Source: Megaustenia siamemsis (taxonomy: Eukaryota > Mollusca > Gastropoda > Stylommatophora > Ariophantidae). Taken from it: DNA of 64,000 bases. Shown piece by piece: positions 21,427 through 32,938 of the stretch. A model generated the notes under the pieces. It was not told the origin of the DNA and did no database searches. It saw only the letters and a list, made by a program, of their open reading frames with translations. The position numbers were made by a program, and so were the translations under genes. Location of the stretch: assembly GCA_032433765.1 (NCBI GenBank), contig JAVIAB010000008.1:38145410-38209409 (forward strand), written 5' to 3'. Each line of letters starts with the position of its first letter. Position 1 is the stretch's first letter.

Positions 21427-21500
21427 AGTGCTATTTTGAAGTCGAATGTGTTGGGTTGAAAAAGTCAGAAATCACATTTTGTAGTAAACTATAAAATAGA
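21427..21500 (+). repeat. Dispersed repeat R2, short diverged copy
   Basis: GTGCTATTTTGAAGTCGAAT, GTGTTGGGTTGAAAA and GTAGTAAACTATAAAATAG align with the core of the other R2 copies (TGCTGAAGTCGGATGTGTTG). Confidence 0.5.
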
Positions 21501-21799
21501 CCGAATTAAACGGTCCTTTAAGGAAGGGCAATGAAATATGATAGCCGTCGAGCTAACGGTTAAGGAAAGTTTCATTGGTGTCAGTATCCGCAACATTACC
21601 GTCTCCAAAACAGTTGGGCTATTAAAAATATATATATATATATATTTGAGAAGAACCAATCGGTGCATAAAGAAAGAGACGGTTCATATGTAACTACATT
21701 TCCTGAAGGTACGAACAGTGCGTAAAGAAACAACAAATGATAACAATGATCCATTTAAAAAAAACTATCTTTACGACACATAGTACCATTGCTGGTGTA

Positions 21800-21993
21800 T
21801 GTCGGGGGGCAACGATAGAACCAGAGGGATAAAGGCCGTTTGGTCAAGCAGTCGTCACGACGTGTGCAACTCAGGATTTTTATTTCACCCCGATAGAAAA
21901 AATCCTTTCTGTCTACCGCGGGCTTCGAACACCGTACGTCAGCTTTTCAGCCAGCGGAACAGTGGTTTTAGCCGCACGGCCACGCGCACCTCC
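21800..21993 (-). mobile_element. tRNA-derived SINE (SINE2 family)
   Basis: Minus strand begins GAGGTGCGCGTGGCCGTGCG (tRNA-like head, A box GTGGCCGTGCGGCTAA) with a B-box GTGTTCGAAGCCC. It is followed by TTTTTTCTATCGGGGTGAAA and a body matching 7389-7552, ending TGGTTCTATCGTTG. Confidence 0.75.
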
Positions 21994-22140
21994 TAATGAT
22001 TCATGAAGAGATTATAAATTCATAAAGAAGTAAACGATTTATTCTTTAAAAGAATCGGAACTTAAAGAAACGATTCATACAGAAGTAAACGATACATGAA
22101 GAGACAAACTATTAATGAAAACAGACCATTCATAAACAAA

Positions 22141-22310
22141 CTCATGAAGAAAGAAAGAATTTTAAAAAAATAACAAATAGAAAAGAAAGAAAGAATAAAA
22201 AAATAAACAAATAGAAAAGAAAGAAAGAATAAAAAAATAAACAAATAGAAAAGAAAGAAAAAAGAAAGAAAGAAGGAAAGAAAGTATAAAAATATAAGAA
22301 ATAAAGAAAT

Positions 22311-22370
<60 letters not shown>

Positions 22371-22398
22371 AGGAAAGAAAAAAGAAAAAAGAAAGAAT
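22141..22398. repeat. (GAAA)n-type microsatellite tract
   Basis: GAAAGAAAGAAA and GAATAAAAAAATAAAC units over about 260 bp. A 31-bp unit (AAATAGAAAAGAAAGAAAGA and following) is repeated three times at its left end. Minus-strand Phe/Leu/Ser-rich ORFs are artefacts. Confidence 0.93.
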
Positions 22399-22689
22399 TC
22401 CCTCCAAGCCACGTCAGGAAATGGGTGTTAATCCCCATATTTGTCAATACATTTATTCAGGATCATGTCAGGCCGCTCCGCTTAAAAAAAATCTCTGGTA
22501 CTCATTTTTAGTTTCTTGTAGAACAGTGAAGCCGTACCGGCCAAAATTAAAGAACGAAGACAATGTGGCTATACCTAGAAATTGAACCCTTATATTTATG
22601 ATTAGATGGTGAGCGCACCAAACACTCAGCCAATGAGTCTTCAAAATGTAGTTTGCATAATTGTAACTATTGAGTTATTAGCAGGTCAT

Positions 22690-23300
22690 CATCATTGCAA
22701 CTCAGACGCATGTCCATTGGTACTCAGATCTCTTCCTCAGCAAGTCTCGAAGTGTCCAGCGACTGACGACTCCAGTTCTGTGATGGTTGATTAGTCGTCT
22801 TACACGCCCACTAAGTTTCTCGTTTCTGGCTATGCCCATCTTAACTCTCATCTCTTTCATTCGAAGGAGTGACGTGGACTCATGGTTATCAAAGTCCTGT
22901 GTCCTTCCAACTTCCCGGAGGGCATTGATGATGTCCGCCCGATCCATTGGTTGACCGTCCTCAACAATAGCGCAGCTAGCCAACCTGTCCGTCCTTTCAT
23001 TTCCCCGTACTCCCGCATGTCCAGGGACATAGACAAAGGTGATCTTACGTATTTTTGACGTCTGCAATGACTCTACCTACCCATTGCATGCGTACAGATC
23101 CCGCCTCCACCTTTCTAATCATGCTCATCGAATCATCAGTATACAGGCGTGGGTGTAGTCTAGTGACTCTAACCAGATGAATGCCTTGGTCACTGCCATC
23201 ACCTCCATCGTCATGAACCAATGTCTTCCTTGACTATTCTGCATGCCGAGCTTGCTGTAAATGCCCATGCACACCTTTGGTGTCGTATAACAGATCAGGT
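22690..23300 (-). pseudogene. Retroelement RNase H domain, C-terminal part
   Basis: The minus strand carries a type I RNase H as found after the RT of I/Jockey/R1-like LINEs and some other retroelements, where it removes RNA template. An upstream decayed frame shows DDSMSMIRKVEAGS and VRMQWV. After a frameshift near 23070 an ORF of 121 codons (23067-22702) reads ITFVYVPGHAGVRGNERTDR, the conserved helix with the catalytic His region and the final Asp of the family. It then has a downstream extension (DFDNHESTSLLRMKEMR, LIN-HH, SRWTLRDLL). The first catalytic residues (DGS, E) are not recognisable. No RT remains next to it. A second, more decayed copy lies at 26985-27460. Confidence 0.78.
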
Positions 23301-23454
23301 TGTGTAGATGACTGCATCTTTCTCATCGATGTTTTCTCAGATGAGACCGATGACCTCCATAATTGTAACTGTTTCATGTAATCTCAGTAATTGCTTTAAT
23401 TCTCATAATGTATTTGTAAAATATTTCTGTAATAGTCTACTTAACACGATTACA

Positions 23455-23945
23455 AATGCACGGTACGCGAGTATCAATGCAACTTACACGAGTATCAATG
23501 CAACTTACACGAGTATTAATGAATTCTACACGAGTATCAATGTAACTTACACGAGTATTAATGCAGCTTACACGAGTATTAATGCAACTTACACGAGTAT
23601 TAATGCAACTTACACGAGTATTAATGCAGCTTACACGAGTGTTAATGAATTCTACACGAGTATTAATGCAACTTACACGAGTATTAATGCAGCTTACACG
23701 AGTATTAATGCAGCTTACACGAGTATTAATGCAACTTACACGAGTATTAATGCAACTTACACGAGTATTAATGCAGCTTACATGAGTATTAATGCAACTT
23801 ACACGAGTATCAATGCAACTTACACGAGTATTAATGCAGCTTACACGAGTATTAATGCAGCTTACACGAGTATCAATGCAACTTACACGAGTATTAATGC
23901 AACTTACACGTGTATTAATGCAACTTACATGAGTATCAATACATC
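23455..23945. repeat. 21-bp minisatellite, about 23 copies
   Basis: The unit is ACTTACACGAGTATTAATGCA, with GAATTCTAC and GCAGCTTAC variants. A 7-residue repeat (INATYTS on plus, INTRVSC on minus) is open throughout because 21 is a multiple of three. The flanking ORF extensions are chance. Confidence 0.96.
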
Positions 23946-24088
23946 CCACATCAATATCTATGCATTCATTTTTAGTACAATTTTGTTGAATAATTCTTTA
24001 GCCTTTGGTGTTTCTAAACCTTTCAGAAACCTAACAATTTTATTTAACCGGAGCTGTTCTATCAATGAAAAGCAGTGGCGGGTTTATT

Positions 24089-24089
24089 T

Positions 24090-24123
<34 letters not shown>
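24089..24123. repeat. (TA)n microsatellite
   Basis: A T-run followed by about 17 AT dinucleotides. Confidence 0.95.
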
Positions 24124-24125
<2 letters not shown>

Positions 24126-24285
24126 CTCATAGAATGTCGTAAGAAAAGGGCAGAGAAGAATGTTGCATTCTCAGTGTCTTGCCAGGTGTCTGCCAATATG
24201 CTAGATCGAAGGTGATTAAATATGTTTCCTTATCATAAGCTGGGGTGAAAAAGTGATGCCTTGTGACGTGTTCATGTCTTCATCA

Positions 24286-24620
24286 TCAAGTACCATGCCT
24301 GCTGGCGTAGGTGATCATGTCTGTCCACAACTTTCGATCTCGACAGCTTTTTATCATTTCTTTCGTTGATCTTCTACCAAGCCATTCTCTTAAGCTGTCT
24401 GGTGACTTTTCTCTTTGCTTACCTCTTCGTCCCTCAATTTTCCCAGTTGTTACAATATATTCCAGCTGTTCCCTTCTCACTGCTTGGCCAAGATATGATA
24501 ATTGTTTCTTTCTAATATTGGAAATTGGCTCTCTTTTTACTTTGGCCTCTTTCAGAACGTTTTCATTTCTCTTCCTAGCTGCCCATGGTATTTTCAACAT
24601 TCTACTGTAAAACCAACATA
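24286..24620 (-). mobile_element. LINE family B1 3' fragment
   Basis: A 104-codon open frame survives: MLKIPWAARKRNENVLKEAK, then REQLEYIVTTGKIEGRR, DSLREWLGRRSTKEMIKSCR and ITYASRHGT with a stop. The tail is TACTTGATGATGAAG. 5'-truncated at the KIPW block. Confidence 0.88.
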
Positions 24621-25635
24621 AAGAAACAACAGATTACTAAGTTTGATCACATGAAAAGAAAGAAATATTTTAATTTGACATAACGAACTATCCGGAAACG
24701 CAGCGAGAACACTAGATGAAAGGGTCCTCCATGACAGAGATGGAATGTTAGAATATGACAAATACTAGAAAACATGACTGCAGGAGAGGTTAACAGAAAA
24801 AAAAAAATAAAGACTGCACATTACATCTCCCCCTCAGTGCTGAAAAGCAAATGAGGAAGGAATAGAGAAGCAGTCTCATTGCACACTAAATCAGAAAGAT
24901 GCGACCGCTGTAATAAAATCCTTTGTAGAAACGTGCTTCGAAATATTTCCACATGTTCTGGTACCGGTTGTTTCTATAGCAATTTTCTTTGCATGGGAGC
25001 CCGTAATCCACGAACAAAGTACTCATTAATCGTTATTTACGAGAATATTGGTGGGATAGAGCGGTTCACAATGCTAGACCCCCACAGTCCTCACAGATTG
25101 ATAAACAGTTTGAATGTGTTTTACACCCGACAAGTCCTGTGTTGGATACAAATGTTGGCTCACTAATCCTATTTCTACTGAAGGGAAGAATCGATCTACG
25201 GTAAAGCAATGTTTTATTGAATTATTCGTGTTGCTTCAAGCGATGAGACGGGACTAGGGATATAATGTAGCAGACACGGGTGATTAATGTATCAAACAAG
25301 GAGAGGAGACGATGGGAAGAGAGTAACTGAGGGACTCCATTTGGGAGAGAAGAATCCGGGTTTGGAATAAAAATAGGGGATATTGTTTTGTGTTTAATGG
25401 TTTTTGGTTTGATGGATGGTTTGTTGGTCATATGGTTGATTGATCTCGTGATTAGCTGAGGGGTTAATGGGTGCAAGTTTTGGTTGTTTTAACTTTAATT
25501 GATTTGATTAATGGATGAAAGAAAGAAACGACGATGATTTGATGAATGGTTAGTTTGAGGGATGTTAAGTTGAATGGTTGGCTTGATGTGAAGTTAGCTT
25601 CGGTGTGCATGTTTTCTGAATAGTTTAATTAAATA
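24621..25635. other. No feature recognised
   Basis: A 95-codon ORF (24879-25166) has a CDRCNKILC cysteine pair but no further zinc-finger pattern, so I do not call it a gene. From 25380 the sequence turns into degenerate TTGATGGATGG-type runs leading to the 36-bp array. Confidence 0.45.
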
Positions 25636-25895
25636 TTGATTGGTTGTTTTGATGGATAGTTCAACTGTTGATGTATTGGTTGTTTTGATGGATACTTTAA
25701 ATGTTGAACTATTGGTTGTTTTGATGGATAGTTTAAATGTTGAACTATTGGTTGTTTTGATGGATAGTTTAACTGTTGAACTATTGGTTGTTTTGATGGA
25801 TAGTTTAACTGTTGAACTATTGGTTGTTTTGATGGATAGATTAACTGTTCAATTATTGGTTGTTTTGATGGATAGTTTAACTGTTGAATGGTTGA
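25636..25895. repeat. 36-bp minisatellite, 7 copies
   Basis: The unit is GGTTGTTTTGATGGATAGTT then TAACTGTTGAACTATT. It translates as VVLMDSLTVELL repeats (artefact). Confidence 0.95.
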
Positions 25896-26249
25896 TTGAT
25901 TTCATTTATGAATGTTTAAATTTCTGTTATGAATCAATAACGAGTTATGGTTCCAGGAGGGCTTGTTGTTTTCTTATCTTGTTGCTTGATTGATTTGACG
26001 GATGAGTGTTTTTTTTTTTTTAGTTCAAGGTATTCAGCACTTTTTTTCAGTTACAGTTATTTTATTATTAGTGTTTTGGCTGATTTTTAATGACGGTGAT
26101 ATTCAAAGAACGACTTTTTGTTGTGAATGAATGAACAAGTTGTTTGACGTACTGTTGGTTGCTACTTGAATGAGTTATCCGTTATTTTGTTGTTTTCAAT
26201 GTTGGATAAATTGATGTTTGGGTGATTATTTAGCTTCGCGAATGGCTTA

Positions 26250-26440
26250 ATTTGGTGAGTCATTTGGTGGATTTTATTGATGTCTTGTTTAATGAATCTT
26301 TGGTGGATTTTATTAATGTCTTGTTTAATGAATCTGTAGTGGATTTTATTGATGTCTTTTTAATGAATCTGTAGTGGATTTTATTGCCTTGTTTAATAAA
26401 TCGTTGATGGATTTTTTTTATATTCTTGTCTTGTTTAATG
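26250..26440. repeat. About 36-bp imperfect tandem repeat, 4-5 copies
   Basis: The unit contains GTGGATTTTATTGATGTCTT and GTTTAATGAATC, with indels. Composition resembles the 25.6 kb array but the unit is different. Confidence 0.85.
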
Positions 26441-26496
26441 AATATTTTTTTTATTTTTATACGTTATGTATATTGTAAAATTCATGTCTTTTCATA

Positions 26497-26497
<1 letters not shown>

Positions 26498-26540
<43 letters not shown>
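26498..26540. repeat. (TA)n microsatellite
   Basis: About 20 AT repeats immediately before a truncated SINE1, which may have inserted into it. Confidence 0.95.
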
Positions 26541-26543
<3 letters not shown>

Positions 26544-26700
26544 GGGTACCGGATTTTTTTTATGGGAAAGTAAAGTGGCACGGGCGTAATACCAACCACA
26601 TTACCCCGAAAATCATGTGCTAAAGGTCTGTAAAATTTATGGTCACTAAGACCATATTCCCTATACGCCACTTGACGTGACTGGGCTCTTTACTTTTTTT
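26541..26700 (+). mobile_element. SINE1, lacking its tRNA head
   Basis: Begins inside the element at AAATGGGTACCGGATTTTTT and continues through GGCACGGGCGTAATACCAAC to a CTTTACTTTTTTTTC tail. 5' truncated at the end of the tRNA-derived part. Confidence 0.9.
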
Positions 26701-26984
26701 TCCCTAAACAAAAAATATCAGCACTTACACAGTTTACCTTAAGCGTCACGTAATGTGACGGATTATTTTCTCTGCTTTCTTCAATTCTTCATACTTCAGT
26801 GTAAAACATTTTGATCGACTCATGACGACGCGTGATACATAAGTGTATCAGTTTCTCTCCATTTTCTCTTTCACAGAGCATCCTCAAAAAGAAATATACA
26901 TTAATTGTGTGTCTTTAAAATCATACATCACATTCAAGTCTGTCTTATTGAGTTATTGAATTATTTGTAGGTTAACGTTATTAC

Positions 26985-27460
26985 ACTCCAAACATTCCCA
27001 TAGGTGATGAGATCTCCTGCTCAGCATCACCCGCAACAACTGTCGACTTCAGCTTTTGTTGGTTGAAGTCCTCTTCCCGGTCTACTGAGCCGCTCGTTTC
27101 TGGACGTATCCATCTTTCTTCCATCTCTTTCATCCAAAGGAGTGACGTGGACTCATGATTGTCGAAGTCCTGTGTGCTTCCCATATCTCGAAGGGCATTA
27201 ATGACATCCTCCTAATCTATTGGTTGACCGTCTTCAACGACAGCACAGCTAGTTAGCATGTCCGCTCTTTCATTGTCTTGACCTTTCCCTGTCCAGTGAC
27301 GTAGATAATGATAACTTCGTTTCGTTGACTTTTGTAATCAATCGACACACATACAAAGGCAGCCCCCGCTTTTCTTATCATGATCATCGAATCACTTAGT
27401 ACACAGGCGTGGATGTAATCTTATAATTCTAACCAAATAAATACCCTGGCCACAGACATC
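26985..27460 (-). pseudogene. Decayed RNase H-bearing retroelement remnant, copy 2
   Basis: Collinear with 22690-23300 on the same strand: TQDFDNHESTSLLWMKEMEE (27178-27121) matches the DFDNHESTSLLRMKEM block, and the PGHAGVRGNE region is unreadable because of substitutions. Several frameshifts. Same element family, older copy. Confidence 0.7.
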
Positions 27461-27469
27461 TGTTTTATC

Positions 27470-27900
27470 TCTTCTTCTTTCTTCTTCTTTCTTCCTCTTT
27501 CCCTCCTCATTTGCCTTTCAGCGTCGAGGGTATGATATAATTTGCGGTCTTTTGCTCTTCTTTTCGCCTGTGCTCCTGTTATGTTTCCTAGTGCTTCTAA
27601 TATTCCACGATCCATCTTTTTCATGGTCAACCCTTGGGTCTGGTATTCTCGCGACGTTTAATGAGACCTCGTTGTATTGTGTTTTCATTACTCTGCCTTG
27701 TCACGTGGCCAAACCATTTTATTTGTTGTTTCTTTATGTACTCTATGGCGGGGGCTATTTCTAGCTTTTTTTCTCAGTTCTTCATTTCTGATCTTATCTC
27801 TCAGACTGTTTCCTGTACAGTCTGTCTTAACTCTATCATAACGATTTCTTACAAAAGTGTTAATCTCTGTGATCGACTATCATTCAGTGTAAATGAGACT
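27470..27900 (-). mobile_element. LINE family D 3' fragment
   Basis: Minus strand shows KKMDRGILEALGNITGAQAK then RRAKDRKLYHTLDAERQMRR, followed on the element's 3' side by a GAAGAA-rich stretch. Upstream frames show a degraded GHVTRQ-like stretch. Related to 48040-48340. Confidence 0.75.
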
Positions 27901-27960
27901 GAGACAGACAAAAACTGAAGTGGACAGGAGACACAAGAGGTTTAGTATATATATATATAT

Positions 27961-28530
27961 GTGGAAATCAAAACTCATCAGCACAAACACAAACTTAGGC
28001 TATTCAAATCAAATGTACTATCAACCCTTACGTATGCGCGTGAAAGCTGGAAAACAACAAGATATATAGAAACAAAGTTGAACGCATTCGAAAATAAAAG
28101 TCTAAGGAAAATACTTGGTATAGCGTGGAAAGAATTCAAAGCAAACGAGAAAATTAGAGAAATCGCCAATCAACCACTAATATCTTCAGTAATAAAGAAA
28201 AGACGATGGTCATATGTTGGACATGTGATGAGAAGAGATAATAACCAAATAGTAAAGCAAGCCCTCATGTGGGAAACAGCAGGTAAGAGAAAAAGAGGAA
28301 GACACAGGGAGACACTGAGAAGAACATTGATGAGAGAGGCAAGAGCAGCAGGATTCGGCTCCCTCAATGAGAAAAAGCTGCTTGTACAGAACAGAGACAA
28401 ATGGCGAGATTTGATAAAATATCTTTAAAAGAGTTGAAAACTGCTAGAACAAAAATTCAGATATGAGAAGGTGTATCTTGGTCTACGCCCTATGGGCCGG
28501 CTACGGCTCGAAAGGTCAAGATATATATAT
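27961..28530 (+). mobile_element. LINE family C, 3' fragment
   Basis: One open frame of 155 codons (27961-28428) encodes the end of a LINE polyprotein. It reads FKSNVLSTLTYARESWKTT (RT thumb/connection), LNAFENKSLRKILGIAW, VGHVMRRDNNQIVKQALM and a basic GKRKRGRHRETLRR, closing with QNRDKWRDLIKYL. The 3' untranslated part contains CCTATGGGCCGGCTACGGCT and ends in (AT)n. RT catalytic motifs are absent because of 5' truncation. The frame is intact, so this insertion is young compared with the other LINE pieces. A second copy is nested in SINE1 at 45.4 kb. Confidence 0.87.
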
Positions 28531-29710
28531 AATGTACATACAGATAAACACATGCACACACAATCTCACGCACTTGAACGGAATCTATAATCACTACCGT
28601 AAACATTGATTTATGGGAAAATCCGAACTACCTGAGAATAAAATATGTTAAACCATTTTACACCTGCTCTCAACATCTGATTACTTTAAAATACCTGGAA
28701 CGTAGTTAGTCACATTGATGGTGCAGTGCTTCGTTTTTAAGAGAGTGATTCAAAATTAGCTGTTTTTTTCCGTTTTGTTTTAAATGTGAAAGCTTTCATA
28801 ATGTTGCAGCGTGTTTACTGTGCTTTGATACTTCTGACGTATCAAGAAGAAAGAACTCGTTACTTTGAGAGTATCTTTTGAAATTTTAACAAATTGCATT
28901 ACCTCAACATCGCTTATCAGAACGCTCATTTTTCATTTTACTAAAACGGGTAGGTTTTAGTATGATACTCCTCTTCTACTACAATCATGGTTCTCTCTCA
29001 GACTAGCATTCCGGACTCTGTTATGAGGGCTGCTGTCTGTTTCAGTGATTCAGCTCAGTGTATTGTTTCTCTTTCCAGGTCTATGTGCGGGAGGTGGAGA
29101 GAACCCTGTATGATGTATTTTGCTATCACATCATTTTGGGCACAGAAGCATTGACTAGCAGCTCCTATTTGGAGTTTTGTGAACATGTGGTCTTTTTTAT
29201 TATTCTGTTGTGACCAGTGCGTAGGCGAGGTATGAAAACTTGAGTTCTCTTTGAATGATTGGCATTGAACGTCTTTATATAGAGCTTTGAAGAAGGGGTA
29301 ATCAGACCGCCAGAAGAAGTCTCACAGTTAAGTAAATGTTTCAATAAATGCTTATTTGTCTTTCTCTCGCTCTCTCTGAAGAATACTTAAAGGGAAAATA
29401 TGATAACCGATAAGAAATGCAGAAATGTGGAAAAGAATGGAGGCACCACCAGTTTATAAGCTTCACTGAGAGACGACAAATACAACAGTTTGGACACAAC
29501 GCAGTTAATGGCAAACAGCATTTCACAACTAGTATTATCAAGTTATATAACAACACAAGAAGTAGAGGAAGACATTAAAAGAGACAGACAAGAGAAATAT
29601 ATGACGCTACACAAATCACCAGGTGTAAGACAAACGAAAAAGTTGTGTCTTTAACACTCCATTTTCATCCCACGCTGTAAGGAAAAAGAGGTTAGGAACA
29701 AGACAAGACA
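28531..29710. other. No feature recognised
   Basis: No convincing coding region or repeat apart from short TA and CT runs. Short ORFs have no motif. Confidence 0.45.
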
Positions 29711-30036
29711 CATCCGGCTTGTTGCAGGAGCTACTGAGTTAAGTGCTCTGTGCACACCGTGAGCTGTGTGTCTCATCCGTTTTGATCATGTTTCGATATT
29801 CCCTTTGTTTACGATGAATGATGATATCGTATGACAAGGACTAGTTGGTTGTGTTCACTTTCTGTGCGGTTTCGCCTTATATCTTTTGGCGTGTGCTGAG
29901 ACTGCTATGATGGGGACTACAGTTACCTTTCTTTTTTTGGGAGATGAGTTAGTAATTTGGATGATTCCACTGGCACAGGCGGTTGAGCAATTATGGATTT
30001 TAATTCGTTTGCAGTGATACCGGGGCCTTCCATAAC
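29711..30036 (-). repeat. Dispersed repeat R1, copy 2
   Basis: Inverted relative to copy 1, with the same landmarks: GGAAGGCCCCGGTATCACTG, TCCATAATTGCTCAACCGCC, CCCATCATAGCAGTCTCAGC, GCTCACGGTGTGCACAGAGC and CAAGCCGGATGTG. An ORF of 70 codons covers part of it (SPKKRKVTVVPIIAVSAHAK), with no known domain. Confidence 0.75.
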
Positions 30037-30259
30037 AATAACCATAACAAGACACATACACTCGCATGTGTAAAAATTTGAGAATGTTCTAAAAACATGG
30101 ATTGTACAGAACTTAAAATAGATGTTTGGCCTTACAAATTAACAGGTGATAAACCAGTAATAAACAGGTGTCACACAAGTAATTCACAGGCGACACATAA
30201 GTAATTTACAAGAAAAGTGCAAGTAATTAACAAGAGAAACTCAAGTAATTAAGCACTTG

Positions 30260-30566
30260 TTAAGGCCTTCTTCTGATTACTGGGGTCACGGAGACGACTT
30301 AAGTACCTGGGTAATGAGGAAATTTTTAGGAAGATAAAATCATCATTTTTTGGCCATGTAACGAGAAGGGAACAGCTGGAGTATAATGTGACAACTGGGG
30401 CCAATTGGGGGACGAAGAGATAGAGGGAAGCAAAGAGAAAAGATAACAGACAGCTTAAGAGAATGGCTTGGCAGAAGGTCAACAACTAAAATGATAAATA
30501 ACTATCGAGATCGAAAGTTGTAGAGAGACATGATCATCTATGCCAGCAGGCCCGGTACTTGATGAT
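30260..30566 (+). mobile_element. LINE family B1 3' fragment
   Basis: Reads FFGHVTRREQLEYNVTTG, then a frameshifted REAKRKDNRQLKRMAW for the KQREKITDSLREW block and DRKL-RDMI, ending CCGGTACTTGATGATGATGG. Decayed. Confidence 0.8.
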
Positions 30567-30576
30567 GATGGTGAAT

Positions 30577-31600
30577 GAGGAGATCAAGACTTTAGTAGTT
30601 GTACATGGAGAAAGAGAAAATTGTTAGAGGAAAAAAAACTAACACTTTAGCAGAAATAGAGAAGAGTAAAAGTGTTGAATTGAAGAAATTGAAATAATAA
30701 TAATCATCATCATCAAGTGCCGTCTCCGCAACGAAGGTTGGCTACCATGGATCGCCATTCCACTCTGTTTCTTGCTTTGATGGTGCAGTTTGTCATAGAC
30801 TTGTCCATATTTTGATGTTACTCGTCTATGTTAGTCTTGGTCTGCCTCTTTTACCTTGTATCTTCCCTTCCAATATTACTTTTAGTAGGCTGTTGTGTCT
30901 TTTAACGTGCCCCAAAAATTTCATTTGTCTTGTCTTAATTGTATTTAGTAGTTCTCTTTTTATTTTTAGTTGTTTTAAAACTTCATCGTTTGTTTTCTTT
31001 TCTTTCCATCCAATTCTATCTATTCTTCTATAAATCCACATTTCAAATGCTTCAATTTTCTGTTCTATTTTCTTGTCTAATGTCCATGTTTCTGCACCAT
31101 ACAGGAATATTGAGAAGATGTAACATTTTGCTATTCTTAGTTTCAGCCCTGCTGTTACTTGTTTTGTTGTTAGTATATTTTTCATGACATTAAAATTACT
31201 TTTTGCCATACCTATTCTTTTGTTTATTTCAATTTTACATTTTCCATTATTGGTTATAGTATGTCCAATGTAGTTGTAGCTCTGAACTATCTCCAGGTCT
31301 ATTCCTTGAACTGTGATATTTATTTGTAGGTCTTGAGAATTTTAATAACAAATAAAATTAAAATAGAAAGAGGAAAATTTGTTGGAATGAAGAAATCAAA
31401 ACTTTTGAAGAAATAAATAGATAAAGAGTAGATTATTGAATGGAAGAAATAAAACTAGAGAAAAAGGAAGATTGTTGAAAGGAAGAAATCAAAACTTTAG
31501 AAGGAAGAAATAGAGAATGAGAAGATTGTTGGATTGAAGAAATCAAGACTTTTGAAGAAATAAATAAAGTTGGGGAATATTTTTTTTTAATGAGGAAATC
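30577..31600. repeat. Degenerate ~54-bp tandem repeat, split by a LINE
   Basis: Units such as GAAGAAATCAAGACTTTTGA, AGAAATAAATA and GAAGATTGTTGGATT appear at 30577-30695 and again at 31346-31600. The family A LINE at 30700-31345 sits between the two parts. Confidence 0.6.
30700..31345 (-). mobile_element. LINE family A, 3' portion
   Basis: A 127-codon minus-strand ORF (31209-30826) reads KSNFNVMKNILTTKQVTAGL, AKCYIFSIFLYGAETWTLDK, EAFEMWIYRRIDRIGWKEKK and MKFLGHVKRHNSLLKVILEG, then GKRGRPRLT. Upstream, a second frame gives VQ-YNYIGHTITNNGKCK. One short deletion lies in the GRGRP block. Tail of ATGATGATG type at 30700. 5' truncated in the RT thumb. Confidence 0.88.
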
Positions 31601-32019
31601 CCTAGTAGAGATAAAGAAAATGAGCAGGACTGTGTAAACAAACAGATCAATACTATAAAAAACACAATTCTGGTACTTCGCATATGAAAATACACTTTGC
31701 TTTCTTTGCACGCTATCGATCAAAATAACTGGCTTGTCTTTTCGCTGTTTTACTATTTATTTCTGAAAGTGCATATCTTGTCTTAACTCACTTTGCCACC
31801 CAGTGAGACGTCCATTATTCTCGCAACACTGTTTCTCTAATCCTGTAATCTCAAGATAGAAAACAGTAATCATGTTATTTCACTTTTACGGATGACTCGA
31901 CGAGATAACACGATGCAAGCTTTGAGTAAACATCAGCATCATCAACATCAACATCGTGTGTAACGTCGACTGGCGTCAGGCAGGCAGTCATGTTCTCCAT
32001 AAGTTCATGTCAGTGTTCT
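31601..32019. other. No feature recognised
   Basis: No coding region or repeat identified. Confidence 0.45.
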
Positions 32020-32358
32020 CTGTCTATCAATTCTGCTATATAAATCTGTTATTTTTGTGGCATATTTGGTCTATCAATTCTGCTATATAAATCTGTTATT
32101 TTTGTGGCATATTTGGTCTATCAATTCTGCTATATAAATCTGTTATTTTTGTGGCATATTTGGTCTATCAATTCTGCTATATAAATCTGTTATTTTTGTG
32201 GCATATTTGGTCTATAAATTCTGCTATATAAATCTGTTATTTTTGTGGCATATTTGGTCTATCAATTCTGCTATATAAATCTGTTATTTTTGTGGCATAT
32301 TTGGTCTATCAATTCTGCTATATAAATCTGTTATTTTTGTGGCATATTTGGTCTATCA
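32020..32358. repeat. 47-bp minisatellite, ~7 nearly perfect copies
   Basis: The unit is CTATCAATTCTGCTATATAA then ATCTGTTATTTTTGTGGCAT and ATTTGGT. Copies differ by about one base in total, implying very recent expansion or strong homogenisation. The last unit runs straight into the poly(T) end of SINE3. Confidence 0.97.
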
Positions 32359-32685
32359 ATTTTTTTTTTTTTTTGCGTTCGTCAGCTTTCACCTATGTCG
32401 AAGTCCCTAGAGACTAGGAACAGAATTTTGCGTATCAATAAGTTTTTGCCAGGCAGCCGTGTGCACATCGGTCCCTCGCCGCACAGGCAGATAACTCCGT
32501 CTTCGGAGGTAATCATATCTTTCTCCGTCAATGAGTAATTGATGTTTCAAGCCGGGCCTCGCTGCTGAGACCAGGGGTGGTCGTCGCAGAGAGAAATCAT
32601 AAATAAAAATCAGGTGCAGTCGAGATGTGAGCCCACAATCTCTCTGTCTCGAGGCCGGCGTCTTGACCTACCATTTCTCTCCCCC
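32359..32685 (-). mobile_element. tRNA-derived SINE3
   Basis: Minus strand has the head GTCAAGACGCCGGCCTCGAG with B-box-like GTGGGCTCACATCTC, then TTTTTATTTATGATTTCTCT, CTGGTCTCAGCAGCGAGGCC and TGACGGAGAAAGATATGATT. The 3' tail is GGGACTTCGACATAGGTGAA, AGCTGACGAACG and poly(A). It matches 33850-34088 over the head and body. Confidence 0.8.
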
Positions 32686-32749
32686 CCCCCCCCCCTAATA
32701 TCAATGATTGAAAGCAAGTATTTTGTCCACGCTGCGAGTCACGATGGAG

Positions 32750-32938
32750 TTAAAAAAGAAAAGTAAAAAATAACGAAAAGAGCCCCGTTAAGCCAAGTGG
32801 CTTGCTTATGACGAATATGGTGTTAGTGACCATAATATTTACACACATTCAGCACAAATGGTGGGGTAATGTGGTCAGTATTACGCCCGTGTCGTTTCAC
32901 TTTCCCATTTTAAAAAGTCCTGTACCCATCTAAGGTTG
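32750..32938 (-). mobile_element. SINE1, lacking its tRNA head
   Basis: Minus-strand match from CCTTAGATGGGTACAGGACT through GACACGGGCGTAATACTGAC to GGCTTAACGGGGCTCTTTTC. Interrupted at the same place as the 26.5 kb copy, just after the tRNA-related part, and diverged. Confidence 0.85.

Noticed and set aside
22062..22447. Phe/Leu/Ser-rich minus-strand ORFs resembling membrane proteins
   Set aside because: Low-complexity GAAA tract.
23308..24132. 274-codon ORF with INATYTS repeats
   Set aside because: Artefact of the 21-bp minisatellite with chance extension on both sides.
24879..25166. Possible zinc-binding protein (CDRCNKILC)
   Set aside because: Only one CxxC-like cluster, no second ligand pair, no upstream or downstream gene structure.
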